Part shown: positions 1 through 7,272 of the stretch, piece after piece
Numbering within the stretch: position 1 is the stretch's first letter
Layout: each line of letters begins with the position of its first letter
Source of the DNA: Bacillota bacterium
GTDB taxonomy: Bacteria; Bacillota; Clostridia; Lachnospirales; Lachnospiraceae
NCBI GenBank assembly: GCA_023391695.1
Contig: JAEWAK010000027.1
Coordinates: 1-64,000, forward strand
Length of the DNA: 64,000 nucleotides
Direction of reading: 5' to 3'
Notes under the pieces: generated by a model
Databases searched by the model: none
The model's input: only the letters and a program-made list of their open reading frames with translations
Told to the model about the DNA's origin: nothing
Made by a program: the position numbers and the translations under genes

Positions 1-2
1 GC

Positions 3-407
3 TGCAGTACAATCGTAATCGGAGATCTGAAGGAGATCAAGCAGTCCATGGATTACAACAAGCTGTTTGTGCAGTTACCGGTTCGTATGCTGAAGGATAT
101 GGTTACCTATAAAGCAAAACTGCTTGGTATGAAAGTTATAACCGTCAGCGAAGCATACACCAGTGGATGCTCCGCCCTTGATATGGAACCCGTCAGCAGA
201 GAGTACTATAATAAGAACCGGCGAATCAAACGTGGACAGTTCCTTACCGAGGCAGGGCTAACAATAAATGCGGACATCAATGGGAGCCTAAATATCTTAA
301 GAAGATACCTTGCAACAAAAGAGATTCAAACATGTATTCCCAGACTGATAACCTCAGCGAGGGATAAGGGTTGTGTGGACAACCCAGTGAAGTTAAGGGT
401 TGCCTAG
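3..407 (+). pseudogene. tnpB: RNA-guided nuclease TnpB, C-terminal part (cut by window edge)
   Basis: The reading frame is open from the left edge, so only the C-terminal ~134 codons are visible and the real start lies outside. The end of the protein carries the layout typical of IS200/IS605 (IS1341-like) TnpB: a YTSGCS segment in the zinc-ribbon position, a basic NKNRRIKRG stretch, and NADINGSLNILRRYL, which holds the third RuvC-type acidic residue (Asp in NADI). The four cysteines of the usual zinc ribbon are not present here; only one Cys remains in that segment, a pattern I recall from one clostridial TnpB subgroup. TnpB is a transposon-encoded nuclease guided by an RNA made from the element's right end. 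No TnpA is visible. Whether the full gene is intact cannot be judged. Confidence 0.8.
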
Positions 408-491
408 CTCAGCAGCCAGGTGGAAACTTAAATACAGCTACTTCACAGAAGCCCCCACTTCAAATCGTAGATTAAGTGGTGGGTAATTCAC
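408..491 (+). mobile_element. Right end of IS605-type element, likely omega-RNA scaffold
   Basis: Directly after the tnpB stop codon there is an imperfect hairpin (CCCCCACTT at 452-460 pairing with AAGTGGTGGG at 474-483, 13-nt loop) followed by TAATTCAC at 484-491. Subterminal hairpins at this position are characteristic of IS200/IS605 right ends, where the non-coding guide RNA scaffold overlaps the tnpB 3' end and runs into the flank. The boundary near 491 is inferred. Under this model the DNA just after it would be the guide segment. Confidence 0.5.
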
Positions 492-625
492 CATATATTA
501 TAAATGGGAATGGATCAATGGGTTCCGTCGATAAACAGGATTACATTAGATATTCTTTAAATATAGCTAAATATAAGACAAAATAAGTATAAAGGTATAA
601 ATTCCGGTATACGGAGGGAGTTATT

Positions 626-1657
626 ATGGGTAATGATGCGATAACCGTGTATGATATTGCAAAAGAAGCAGGTGTCTCTCCGGCAACTGTTTCCAGGGTG
701 TTGACAAACAGCGCCAGAGTAAGTGAAGAAAAGAAAAAACGTGTACAGGAGATTATTAATAAGTATGACTTTGAGCCAAACAGTTTTGCCAGAAGTTTAA
801 GCAAACAGGAGTCCAAAACAATCGGTATGATTGTCCCGGATATCAGAAATCCTTACTATTCAACCTTATTTGTAGAGTGTGAAATGGACGCTTCCAGATA
901 TGGATATAATATGATTTTATGTAATACCATTAATGAGATTTCTTCTGAAAGCGGCCATTTACATAACCTGTCTGAAAAACGGGTGGATGCGATTATACAG
1001 GTTGGCGGAAGCGTGGACGAAGTTCATCCGGATTCTGTTTATGTGAATCTTGTCAATAAGGTCTCAAAGAAGATTCCAATCGTAATAGCCGGCGAAATGG
1101 AAGGTGCCAATGTTTACCGGGTTATGACGGAAAAGACCCATGGGATGAAAGAATTGTTAGCATATTTAACCGGACTCGGGCACAAAGAGATTGCTTTCGT
1201 GGGCGGCCGTGATACGGTCATACCTACTTTGAGAAAAAGAGAAGCCTATGCGGAATTCTTTAAGGAAAAGGAAATTCCGGTCCGGAAAGAATATATAATA
1301 GAAACGGATTATTCCATTGAAGGCGGTTATGAAGGCGTACAGAAACTGTTTGCCTTAAAGGAACTCCCTACTGCCATTATTGCCATCAATGAGCTGGCTG
1401 CCATGGGTATATTCAAGGCAATTAATGAAAAGGGATTACGCATTCCGGAAGACATTTCGGTTGCGGGATATGATAACACCTATTTTTCGGAACTGACAAC
1501 CCCCCAGTTAACCTGTATCAGTTATAATCTGGGGACTTATGCGCAAATTATTATGGAAACAATAATAAACATTAAAAATAAACAGGAAGATGGAAAGTTA
1601 AAATATGTCGGAACCAATTTGGCAGTACGCAGTTCCTGTAAAAAACCTGCTGATTAA
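626..1657 (+). CDS. LacI-family transcriptional regulator
   Basis: A 343-residue protein of standard LacI/GalR length. Residues 6-30 form the LacI helix-turn-helix (TVYDIAKEAGVSPATVSRVL), followed by the hinge helix region (PNSFARSLSKQ) and a periplasmic-binding-protein-like effector domain that starts at KTIGMIVPDIRNPYY and ends with a typical TTPQLTCI segment. It has a strong Shine-Dalgarno (GGAGGGAG) 7-8 nt before the ATG. It lies just upstream of an ABC sugar importer whose promoter carries two LacI-type operators (1967-1980 and 2088-2101), so it is probably the sugar-responsive regulator of that operon. The sugar cannot be read from the sequence. Confidence 0.93.
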   Translation: MGNDAITVYDIAKEAGVSPATVSRVLTNSARVSEEKKKRVQEIINKYDFEPNSFARSLSKQESKTIGMIVPDIRNPYYSTLFVECEMDASRYGYNMILCNTINEISSESGHLHNLSEKRVDAIIQVGGSVDEVHPDSVYVNLVNKVSKKIPIVIAGEMEGANVYRVMTEKTHGMKELLAYLTGLGHKEIAFVGGRDTVIPTLRKREAYAEFFKEKEIPVRKEYIIETDYSIEGGYEGVQKLFALKELPTAIIAINELAAMGIFKAINEKGLRIPEDISVAGYDNTYFSELTTPQLTCISYNLGTYAQIIMETIINIKNKQEDGKLKYVGTNLAVRSSCKKPAD

Positions 1658-1710
1658 AGCAGCTCTCAATAAGCTTGTTTCGAATGTTCATTATCCATTA
1701 CAGAGGGTTA

Positions 1711-1765
1711 TAATAAAATAACAGGTGAATACAAAAATAACTTGTATTCACCTGTTATTTTATTA
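1711..1765 (+). terminator. Long perfect hairpin terminator after the LacI gene
   Basis: A perfect inverted repeat with 24-bp arms (1711-1734 and 1742-1765) and a 7-nt loop, with A-rich and T-rich flanks on both sides. It could stop transcription in either direction and separates the regulator gene from the transporter promoter. Confidence 0.85.
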
Positions 1766-1930
1766 TAAAAAAGCGGCAGACCGTGGCTTTGATGTGTCCC
1801 TGGTGATCAAACCTTTTTATGGCAGCCTGATTCCGCAGCCTATTTGCGAGTTTGGTTATTGCGTTTGGTAATTGTGTCCGGGCTGGTTTTTGTAATTATA
1901 TAAAAATACATAAAATATTTTATATAACCG
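1766..1930. other. Gene-free stretch with possible coding remnant
   Basis: Between the LacI terminator and the transporter promoter there is no credible gene. One forward frame (about 1764-1851) reads smoothly as ADRGFDVSLVIKPFYGSL and a short tail to a TAA, without a start codon or ribosome binding site. It may be the tail of a lost gene, or chance. Confidence 0.25.
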
Positions 1931-1959
1931 TTGACATGTTCAAAAAATCTTGTTATTAT
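1931..1959 (+). promoter_or_regulatory. Sigma-A-type promoter of the ABC importer operon
   Basis: TTGACA at 1931-1936 and TATTAT at 1954-1959 with 17-nt spacing. This is a near-consensus housekeeping promoter about 165 nt upstream of the first permease gene, with a LacI-type operator lying just downstream of the -10 box. Confidence 0.75.
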
Positions 1960-1966
1960 ATTGATA

Positions 1967-1980
1967 AGAAAGCGGTTTCA
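1967..1980. promoter_or_regulatory. LacI-family operator O1 (at the transcription start)
   Basis: AGAAAGCGGTTTCA, an almost symmetric 14-bp site with the central CG and GAAA/TTTC arms typical of LacI/GalR operators (and of CcpA cre sites). It begins 7 nt after the -10 box, where a bound repressor would block initiation. Confidence 0.65.
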
Positions 1981-2087
1981 AATAATAAAATAAGACAATA
2001 TGTACAAATCAATAAATTTTGGTAAATTTTTAACTAAAGTATTTTGCTGTATATATTAAATTAATAATATATTTTTTTGAGCTTTTA

Positions 2088-2101
2088 TGAAATCGGTTTC
2101 A
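2088..2101. promoter_or_regulatory. LacI-family operator O2
   Basis: TGAAATCGGTTTCA, a symmetric LacI-type site with TGAAA and TTTCA arms. It is 121 bp downstream of O1 and just before the ribosome binding site of the permease gene. Two related sites suggest cooperative repression or looping by the adjacent LacI protein; a CcpA cre role is an alternative. Confidence 0.65.
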
Positions 2102-2124
2102 AATCTAATTGAAGGAGTGAGGAC

Positions 2125-3087
2125 ATGAAAAAAGACGGGCCAAAAAAGGGTGTAACCGGAATTGGCAGGCATTTGACATTTTGGCAGAAGGTGTATAAAT
2201 ACAGGGTGTTGCTCCTGATGTGTTTACCTGCTATTTTATTTTTCTTTGTTTTTTCTTATATACCTATGCCTGGTGTATACATAGCATTTACGAATTTTAA
2301 TTATGCAAAAGGGATTTTTAAAAGTGATTTTGTCGGCTTTGATAACTTAAAATTTCTCTTTACCTCCGGTAAGATTACGGAGCTGACCAGAAATACCATT
2401 TTGTATAACGTTGCTTTTATTATATTTGGAAACACACTGCAGATCTTCGTCGCAATACTGCTTAATGAAATACGAAGCAAGTATTTTAAAAAAGTAACGC
2501 AGACACTCATGTTCCTGCCTTATTTTATATCGGCTGTATTAGTCGGCCTGCTTCTTTATAACCTTTTAAATTTTGACTACGGTTTTATTAACAGTGTCAT
2601 TAAGATGTTTGGCGGTGACCCGGTTAAAGTGTATGCCAATAAGAATATTTGGCCGGTTATCATTGTACTGGTACACTTGTGGCAGCAGACAGGGTATGGG
2701 TCCGTTGTATATTTTGCGGCTATTATGGGTATTGACGCAGAGATGATTGAGGCTGCAAAAGTAGACGGCGTGAATGCTTTCCAAAAAATACGCTATATTA
2801 TACTGCCTAATTTAAAGCCAACCATCATTATACTTTTACTGTTTTCTATGGGTTCCATTTTAAAAGGAAATTTCGGCCTGTTTTATAACATTATCGGCCC
2901 GTCAAATTCCATGCTGTTTCCGACGACGGATATCATTGAGACATTTGTGTACCGTTCCATGATGAATAATTTTAACTTTACTCAGGCAAGTGCCGTGGGG
3001 TTATATCAGTCCGTCTTTGGCTTTATCGTTGTTATGGTATGTAACGGGATTATTAAAAAGATTGATAATGATTATGCACTGTTTTAA
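2125..3087 (+). CDS. ABC sugar importer permease, LplB type
   Basis: 320 residues with six predicted membrane segments, starting near VLLLMCLPAILFFFVFSYIP. The cytoplasmic EAA loop reads EAAKVDGVNAFQKIRYIILP, the contact site for the ABC ATPase, as in MalF/LplB-type permeases of the carbohydrate uptake 1 family. It is first in the operon, preceded by GAAGGAGTGAGG 5 nt before the ATG, and followed after 17 nt by the second permease. Together with the next two genes it forms an importer for oligosaccharides or complex sugars. No ATPase gene is nearby, so a shared MsmX-like ATPase encoded elsewhere is expected. Confidence 0.92.
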   Translation: MKKDGPKKGVTGIGRHLTFWQKVYKYRVLLLMCLPAILFFFVFSYIPMPGVYIAFTNFNYAKGIFKSDFVGFDNLKFLFTSGKITELTRNTILYNVAFIIFGNTLQIFVAILLNEIRSKYFKKVTQTLMFLPYFISAVLVGLLLYNLLNFDYGFINSVIKMFGGDPVKVYANKNIWPVIIVLVHLWQQTGYGSVVYFAAIMGIDAEMIEAAKVDGVNAFQKIRYIILPNLKPTIIILLLFSMGSILKGNFGLFYNIIGPSNSMLFPTTDIIETFVYRSMMNNFNFTQASAVGLYQSVFGFIVVMVCNGIIKKIDNDYALF

Positions 3088-3104
3088 GGGAGGAGGATAC
3101 GGGA

Positions 3105-4013
3105 ATGAATACAGTTCATAAGAACAAAATTAAATTAGATAAATCAGACCTGATCGTGAGGGGCTTCGCTTATATATTTATTTCATTGTTTGCAATTGCA
3201 TGCCTTGTGCCGTTTGTTTTAATGATCTCCACATCCTTTAGTACTGAGAGCCTGATTACCAGGACGGGGTTTGCCCTTATACCAAAAGGATTTACACTGA
3301 ATGCCTATAATCTGCTCATGCGGGATTCGGACCAGTTAGTGGGTGCATATGTGGTTACCATTGCCATGACTGCGGCCGGTACGGCACTTGGTTTATTCAT
3401 TATTGCAATGACGGGCTATGCCCTGCAGAGAAAGGATTTTCCTTTCCGGAACCAGATATCCTTTTATATTTATTTTACTACTTTGTTTTCCGGAGGATTG
3501 GTTCCGTATTATTTACTGATATCAAAATATCTGGGGTTAAAGGATAATTATTTAGCCGTATTTTTGCCCCTTTTGATGTCACCCTGGCTCATAATACTGA
3601 TGAAGAACTTTATTAAATCCATTCCTTTTGAAATAACAGAATCCGGGAAAATTGACGGTGCGGGCGATGTTGCCATATTTCTCCGACTTATTTTACCCAT
3701 GTTAAAACCGGCACTTGCCACCATTGGTTTATTCCTGGCCTTATCCTACTGGAATGAATGGTATAATTCCATGCTGTTCCTGTCCTCCTCAGTGGAATAC
3801 CGGCCTTTGCAATATCATTTATATAAAATCATTAATTCGGTTCAGGCTTTAAGGAGTTCTGTGGCAGGCACCAATGTACCGGTTACTTCCCTTCCCCTTG
3901 AAACATTAAAAATGGCAACCGCAGTAGTGGCAACCGGACCGATAATATTTTTGTATCCCTTTGTGCAGAAGTATTTTATAGCGGGTATAACGGTAGGTGC
4001 CGTAAAAGGTTAA
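3105..4013 (+). CDS. ABC sugar importer permease, LplC/YtcP type
   Basis: 302 residues with six membrane segments. The EAA-type loop reads ESGKIDGAGDVAIFLRLILP. It is homologous in layout to MalG/LplC, and the end FIAGITVGAVKG is typical of this family. It has a ribosome binding site GGGAGGAGG about 10 nt before the ATG. It is the partner of the LplB-type permease upstream, and the solute-binding lipoprotein follows after about 160 nt. Confidence 0.92.
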   Translation: MNTVHKNKIKLDKSDLIVRGFAYIFISLFAIACLVPFVLMISTSFSTESLITRTGFALIPKGFTLNAYNLLMRDSDQLVGAYVVTIAMTAAGTALGLFIIAMTGYALQRKDFPFRNQISFYIYFTTLFSGGLVPYYLLISKYLGLKDNYLAVFLPLLMSPWLIILMKNFIKSIPFEITESGKIDGAGDVAIFLRLILPMLKPALATIGLFLALSYWNEWYNSMLFLSSSVEYRPLQYHLYKIINSVQALRSSVAGTNVPVTSLPLETLKMATAVVATGPIIFLYPFVQKYFIAGITVGAVKG

Positions 4014-4174
4014 GCGCATCCAGAAAAGGGCGATTGGTTTAGCGGGTGGGAATCCCGTACGGCAATTACTTGGTAAGAAAGGCCATTTACGGAACGGTCA
4101 CATTCAACGGATGTTATCTTCGGAAAATACGAAGAATACATAGAAAATATTTTATTAAAATAGGAGGAAAGACT

Positions 4175-5818
4175 ATGGGGAAAAAAATGAAAAAGTTATT
4201 TGGTTTGTTACTGGTGTTCTGTATGATATTTAATCTGACAGCTTGCGGCGGTAAGAACAAAGACGTATCTTCCGGCGGAGGAAATGAAGCTACAGCGGAT
4301 ACATCAGCCGGTGAAACAGGCGGGGCAGGAGACACCGGCCAGGAAACCGGAGCTGTCGATACTTCCGAGCATATTACCATCAAGTTTGTTGTATTGGGTG
4401 ATAAACCGACCAACGGACAGTTTGAAACGGTTATGACGGAATTGAATAAGAAGCTGACAGAAAAAGCGAATGCGGAACTGGAATTGCAATGGGTTGAATG
4501 GGCGGATTGGCAGACCCAGTACAATTTACTGCTTGCATCCGGTGATTCTACCATTGACTTAATCGGCACGGCAACGGATTGGCTTGATGCATGGCCGAAT
4601 GCAAAAAAAGGTGCATTTTTAGAATTGACGGAAGACCTGTTAAAGACCTATGCTCCCAAAACCTATGCCTCCGTTTCAAAAGAACACTGGGATATGTGTA
4701 AACTGAACGGCAAAATTTATCTTATACCGGAAGATAATTATGCCCAATGGACTAATCATGGATTTATGTACCGCGGTGACTGGGCAAAACAATTCGGCTT
4801 GACAAACGGAGTTCACAGTTTTCAGGAACTGGGACAATATTTTGCAGGTATTAAAGCAAATTACCCGGATGTAATTCCCTGGGATGCGGCAGCCAGCGGC
4901 CAGGCCTTTGGATCGCAGCTGGCGGGAGGATACTTCCAGTCCAATACGGGTACCTTATTTATAGACGGCCTGGATGTTCCTATATTCTATGGTGCTTCCA
5001 AGGATGACCTGTTTACCTTAGTATCCCCTTATATGGAAGGGCAGGAATATATCGATTTTGCTAAAATGATGAAAGAATGGGCAGATGCCGGCTACTGGAG
5101 GGAAGATGTCCTTAACTATACCGGAGATACCCGTGAGGAAATGTATGCGGGCCAGACCGGTGCCGACCAGCATCATACACAGACTTATTATACAACGGTT
5201 CGCCCCCAGATGGATATCAAACAACCGGGTTCCGAAGTACAGTTTTTCTCATTCTCAGAACCCAGCAAAAACCTGATGAACCTGGTTATCACCCACGGTG
5301 CATTAGCAGTCGGGGCAGCCTCCAAACATCCGGAGAGGGCATTAATGGTCTATGATTTACTCCGCAATGACGAAGAAATCTACCGCTTATTTAATTATGG
5401 CATAGACGGAGTTAATTATATCATTAATGACCAGGGGAAATTAGACCGTCCGGAAGGTTATGTGAAAGAAACAGATGAATTCTTTTCGAACTTCTGGTAT
5501 GGAAGAAATGATGACCTGGAACTGGATAATGCAACCTGGTATGAAGGCAAGGATGCCATATTTGCAGACTATGCATCCTACGCAATTGACTATCCATATT
5601 CCCAGCTGGTATTTGATACCGATGATATTTCTTCCTATCTTGCCAATATGTCAAATGTATTTACAAGCTATGTTACGGCTATTGCATTTGGCAAAGCCGG
5701 TGATCCGGAACAAGCCGTATCTGATTTCAGGGCAGCGATGAAGGACGCCGGATATGATGAGGTTTATAAAGTCCTGCAGGAACAGTTGACGGCTTATAAG
5801 ACTTATTTGGGAAAATAA
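4175..5818 (+). CDS. Lipoprotein solute-binding component of the sugar importer, LplA type
   Basis: 547 residues from the ATG at 4175. This start is preferred over an upstream in-frame ATG at 4046 because of the strong AGGAGG at 4162-4167 and because it places a lipoprotein signal peptide at the N-terminus (lipobox LTAC, Cys24), followed by a Gly/Ser/Thr/Glu-rich linker. The rest matches the large (~500-550 aa) extracellular binding proteins that accompany LplB/LplC permeases, with IKFVVLGDKPTNGQFE at the start of the mature fold. It captures the sugar outside the cell and delivers it to the permeases. Ligand unknown. Confidence 0.9.
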   Translation: MGKKMKKLFGLLLVFCMIFNLTACGGKNKDVSSGGGNEATADTSAGETGGAGDTGQETGAVDTSEHITIKFVVLGDKPTNGQFETVMTELNKKLTEKANAELELQWVEWADWQTQYNLLLASGDSTIDLIGTATDWLDAWPNAKKGAFLELTEDLLKTYAPKTYASVSKEHWDMCKLNGKIYLIPEDNYAQWTNHGFMYRGDWAKQFGLTNGVHSFQELGQYFAGIKANYPDVIPWDAAASGQAFGSQLAGGYFQSNTGTLFIDGLDVPIFYGASKDDLFTLVSPYMEGQEYIDFAKMMKEWADAGYWREDVLNYTGDTREEMYAGQTGADQHHTQTYYTTVRPQMDIKQPGSEVQFFSFSEPSKNLMNLVITHGALAVGAASKHPERALMVYDLLRNDEEIYRLFNYGIDGVNYIINDQGKLDRPEGYVKETDEFFSNFWYGRNDDLELDNATWYEGKDAIFADYASYAIDYPYSQLVFDTDDISSYLANMSNVFTSYVTAIAFGKAGDPEQAVSDFRAAMKDAGYDEVYKVLQEQLTAYKTYLGK

Positions 5819-5967
5819 TTAATGAGGAAAAGGTTATTGATACCATATTGGGGAAATGGGAAGCCGTAAGAAAGAATGGGCTGTCAATATATGAACCGGG
5901 GAAGCAATGGGAAGTTATGATGAATTTATTGCAGCTTAACCGGCTCCCCATGAAACCAAGCTTATAA
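5818..5967 (+). other. Short open frame overlapping the binding-protein stop codon
   Basis: A frame shifted relative to the binding protein reads INEEKVIDTILGKWEAVRK and continues for about 49 codons to the TAA at 5965. It has protein-like composition but no start codon or ribosome binding site of its own. It may be a decayed C-terminal extension of the binding protein or a remnant of another gene. Confidence 0.2.
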
Positions 5968-5973
5968 AATTAT

Positions 5974-6030
5974 AGGAAACATAAATGAAAGCTGGAGGTA
6001 AATAGCCTTCAGCTTTCATTTATGTTTCCT
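5974..6030 (+). terminator. Hairpin terminator of the importer operon
   Basis: A perfect inverted repeat with 21-bp arms (5974-5994 and 6010-6030). Seven further base pairs, one of them a G-U pair, are possible towards the loop. It lies 155 nt after the binding-protein gene. Confidence 0.75.
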
Positions 6031-6379
6031 GCCATAGGCGGGCTCTGACAGGTGAAAGTCCTGAACATGCCCGGGTAGTGATTTCCGCGTTTAGTGTTGT
6101 AGTATATTGGTTTTCATGGCTGATATGCCTGAAAATGATTTCTCGCAAAGATAGGTGCCGAGAGAGGTTTTTATATGATATGAAGAAGTGCAAATGGATA
6201 TTCTGTCCTGTATACGGCAAAAAGCAAGATTGAAAATACAGGAATAAATTTTCGGACGGACGGGCTTCCAAATCCGGACGGATAAACGTAAGGGCAGGTT
6301 TATAAATTAAGAAAAGCATATGAATAGCGGTATCGGTTATATAATAGAATATAATAAGTAAGAAAAAAGGAATTAGGTA
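6031..6379. other. Gene-free stretch
   Basis: I see no convincing gene, RNA or repeat here. A GGTGAAAGTCC-like string near 6050 resembles fragments of structured RNAs, but the surrounding sequence does not support any class I know. Confidence 0.4.
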
Positions 6380-6955
6380 TTGAAAAAGAATAAATTATTA
6401 CAGTTATTCCGGTTTCGGGGAGCTATTTCGATTATTTACTATATCGCATTTCTTGCCCTGCTGTGGTATCTGATTATTCCTCATACCTCCATCTTTTATA
6501 GGAACAGTATATTTGAACCCTTTGCTAAACGGCTAAATAAGGAGGATATCACTCTGTTAAAGGGAGAGGAATTTAAGCTTCGTGTAATGAGCTTAAACAA
6601 AAGGTTAAGCTTTTCCTCTACTGACATTAAGGTGGCGGATGTCAATATATTCGGGACGGTAACCGCTTACCGGGTCGGCACTACCATAATTAAGGTAAAA
6701 TATGGGAAGGAAGTATTAAAATGCAGGGTCCGGGTTATTGATATCAGCAAGGACAAATTAACGTTAAGGGCCGGTAAGAGCAGCAGACTGTCCGTAAAAG
6801 GAGCGTGGTTCGGAGTACGCTGGTATAGCAGTAATTCTTCCGTTGCCGTGGTAAGCCGGTTTGGGAAGGTCACTGCCATTTCCGGAGGAAGTGCCAGGAT
6901 ATATGGGAAAGTACGTGGCAAAACCGTAACCTGTATAGTTACGGTTAAGAACTGA
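6380..6955 (+). CDS. Membrane-anchored protein with two bacterial Ig-like (BIG2) domains
   Basis: 191 residues with a TTG start, preceded by AAAAAAGGAATTAGG. Residues ~12-35 form one membrane segment (ISIIYYIAFLALLWYLIIP), so the rest is probably extracellular. Two BIG2-like repeats follow, ~50-115 (ITLLKGEEFKLRV to KCRVRVI) and ~118-190 (LTLRAGKSSRLSV to TCIVTVKN), each with the family's Gly-rich turn before the last strand (FGTVTAYRVGTTII; FGKVTAISGGSARI). The second has the WYSSNSSVAVV pattern typical of BIG2. It has no catalytic domain. It probably acts in surface adhesion or as a structural spacer. It stands alone between two terminators. Confidence 0.75.
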   Translation: MKKNKLLQLFRFRGAISIIYYIAFLALLWYLIIPHTSIFYRNSIFEPFAKRLNKEDITLLKGEEFKLRVMSLNKRLSFSSTDIKVADVNIFGTVTAYRVGTTIIKVKYGKEVLKCRVRVIDISKDKLTLRAGKSSRLSVKGAWFGVRWYSSNSSVAVVSRFGKVTAISGGSARIYGKVRGKTVTCIVTVKN

Positions 6956-7032
6956 CATTTTAAAAGCTAATGAAAATTTTAATAGTTTTAATGAATTTTT
7001 AACTTTAAATATCGTTAAAAAATAGATATACT

Positions 7033-7066
7033 TATTTTAGCAGAGCAAACATGCTCTGCTAAAATA
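7033..7066 (+). terminator. Hairpin terminator
   Basis: A perfect inverted repeat with 15-bp arms (7033-7047 and 7052-7066) and loop AACA. It ends the Ig-like gene's transcript and insulates the SLH operon. Confidence 0.8.
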
Positions 7067-7272
7067 ATAAGAAAAATAACTGTCCATATCCCAGGACGGT
7101 TATGAGGAATTATAAAAAATATAGGTATAATATTTATATTTTTTTAACAAAATCCTTACTATTTTTCCGATTATTTCACACCCTGTTCACAGAATATACA
7201 TTATTTTTCAATAGAATAAAATGGAAAAGTTCTATATAGTAGGGATTAATTATCGTATGAAGGAGACTGAAG

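Noticed and set aside
6031..6130. Possible structured RNA (GGTGAAAGTCC string reminiscent of group II intron or cobalamin riboswitch parts)
   Set aside because: The rest of the required conserved blocks is absent and no reverse transcriptase or B12 gene follows.
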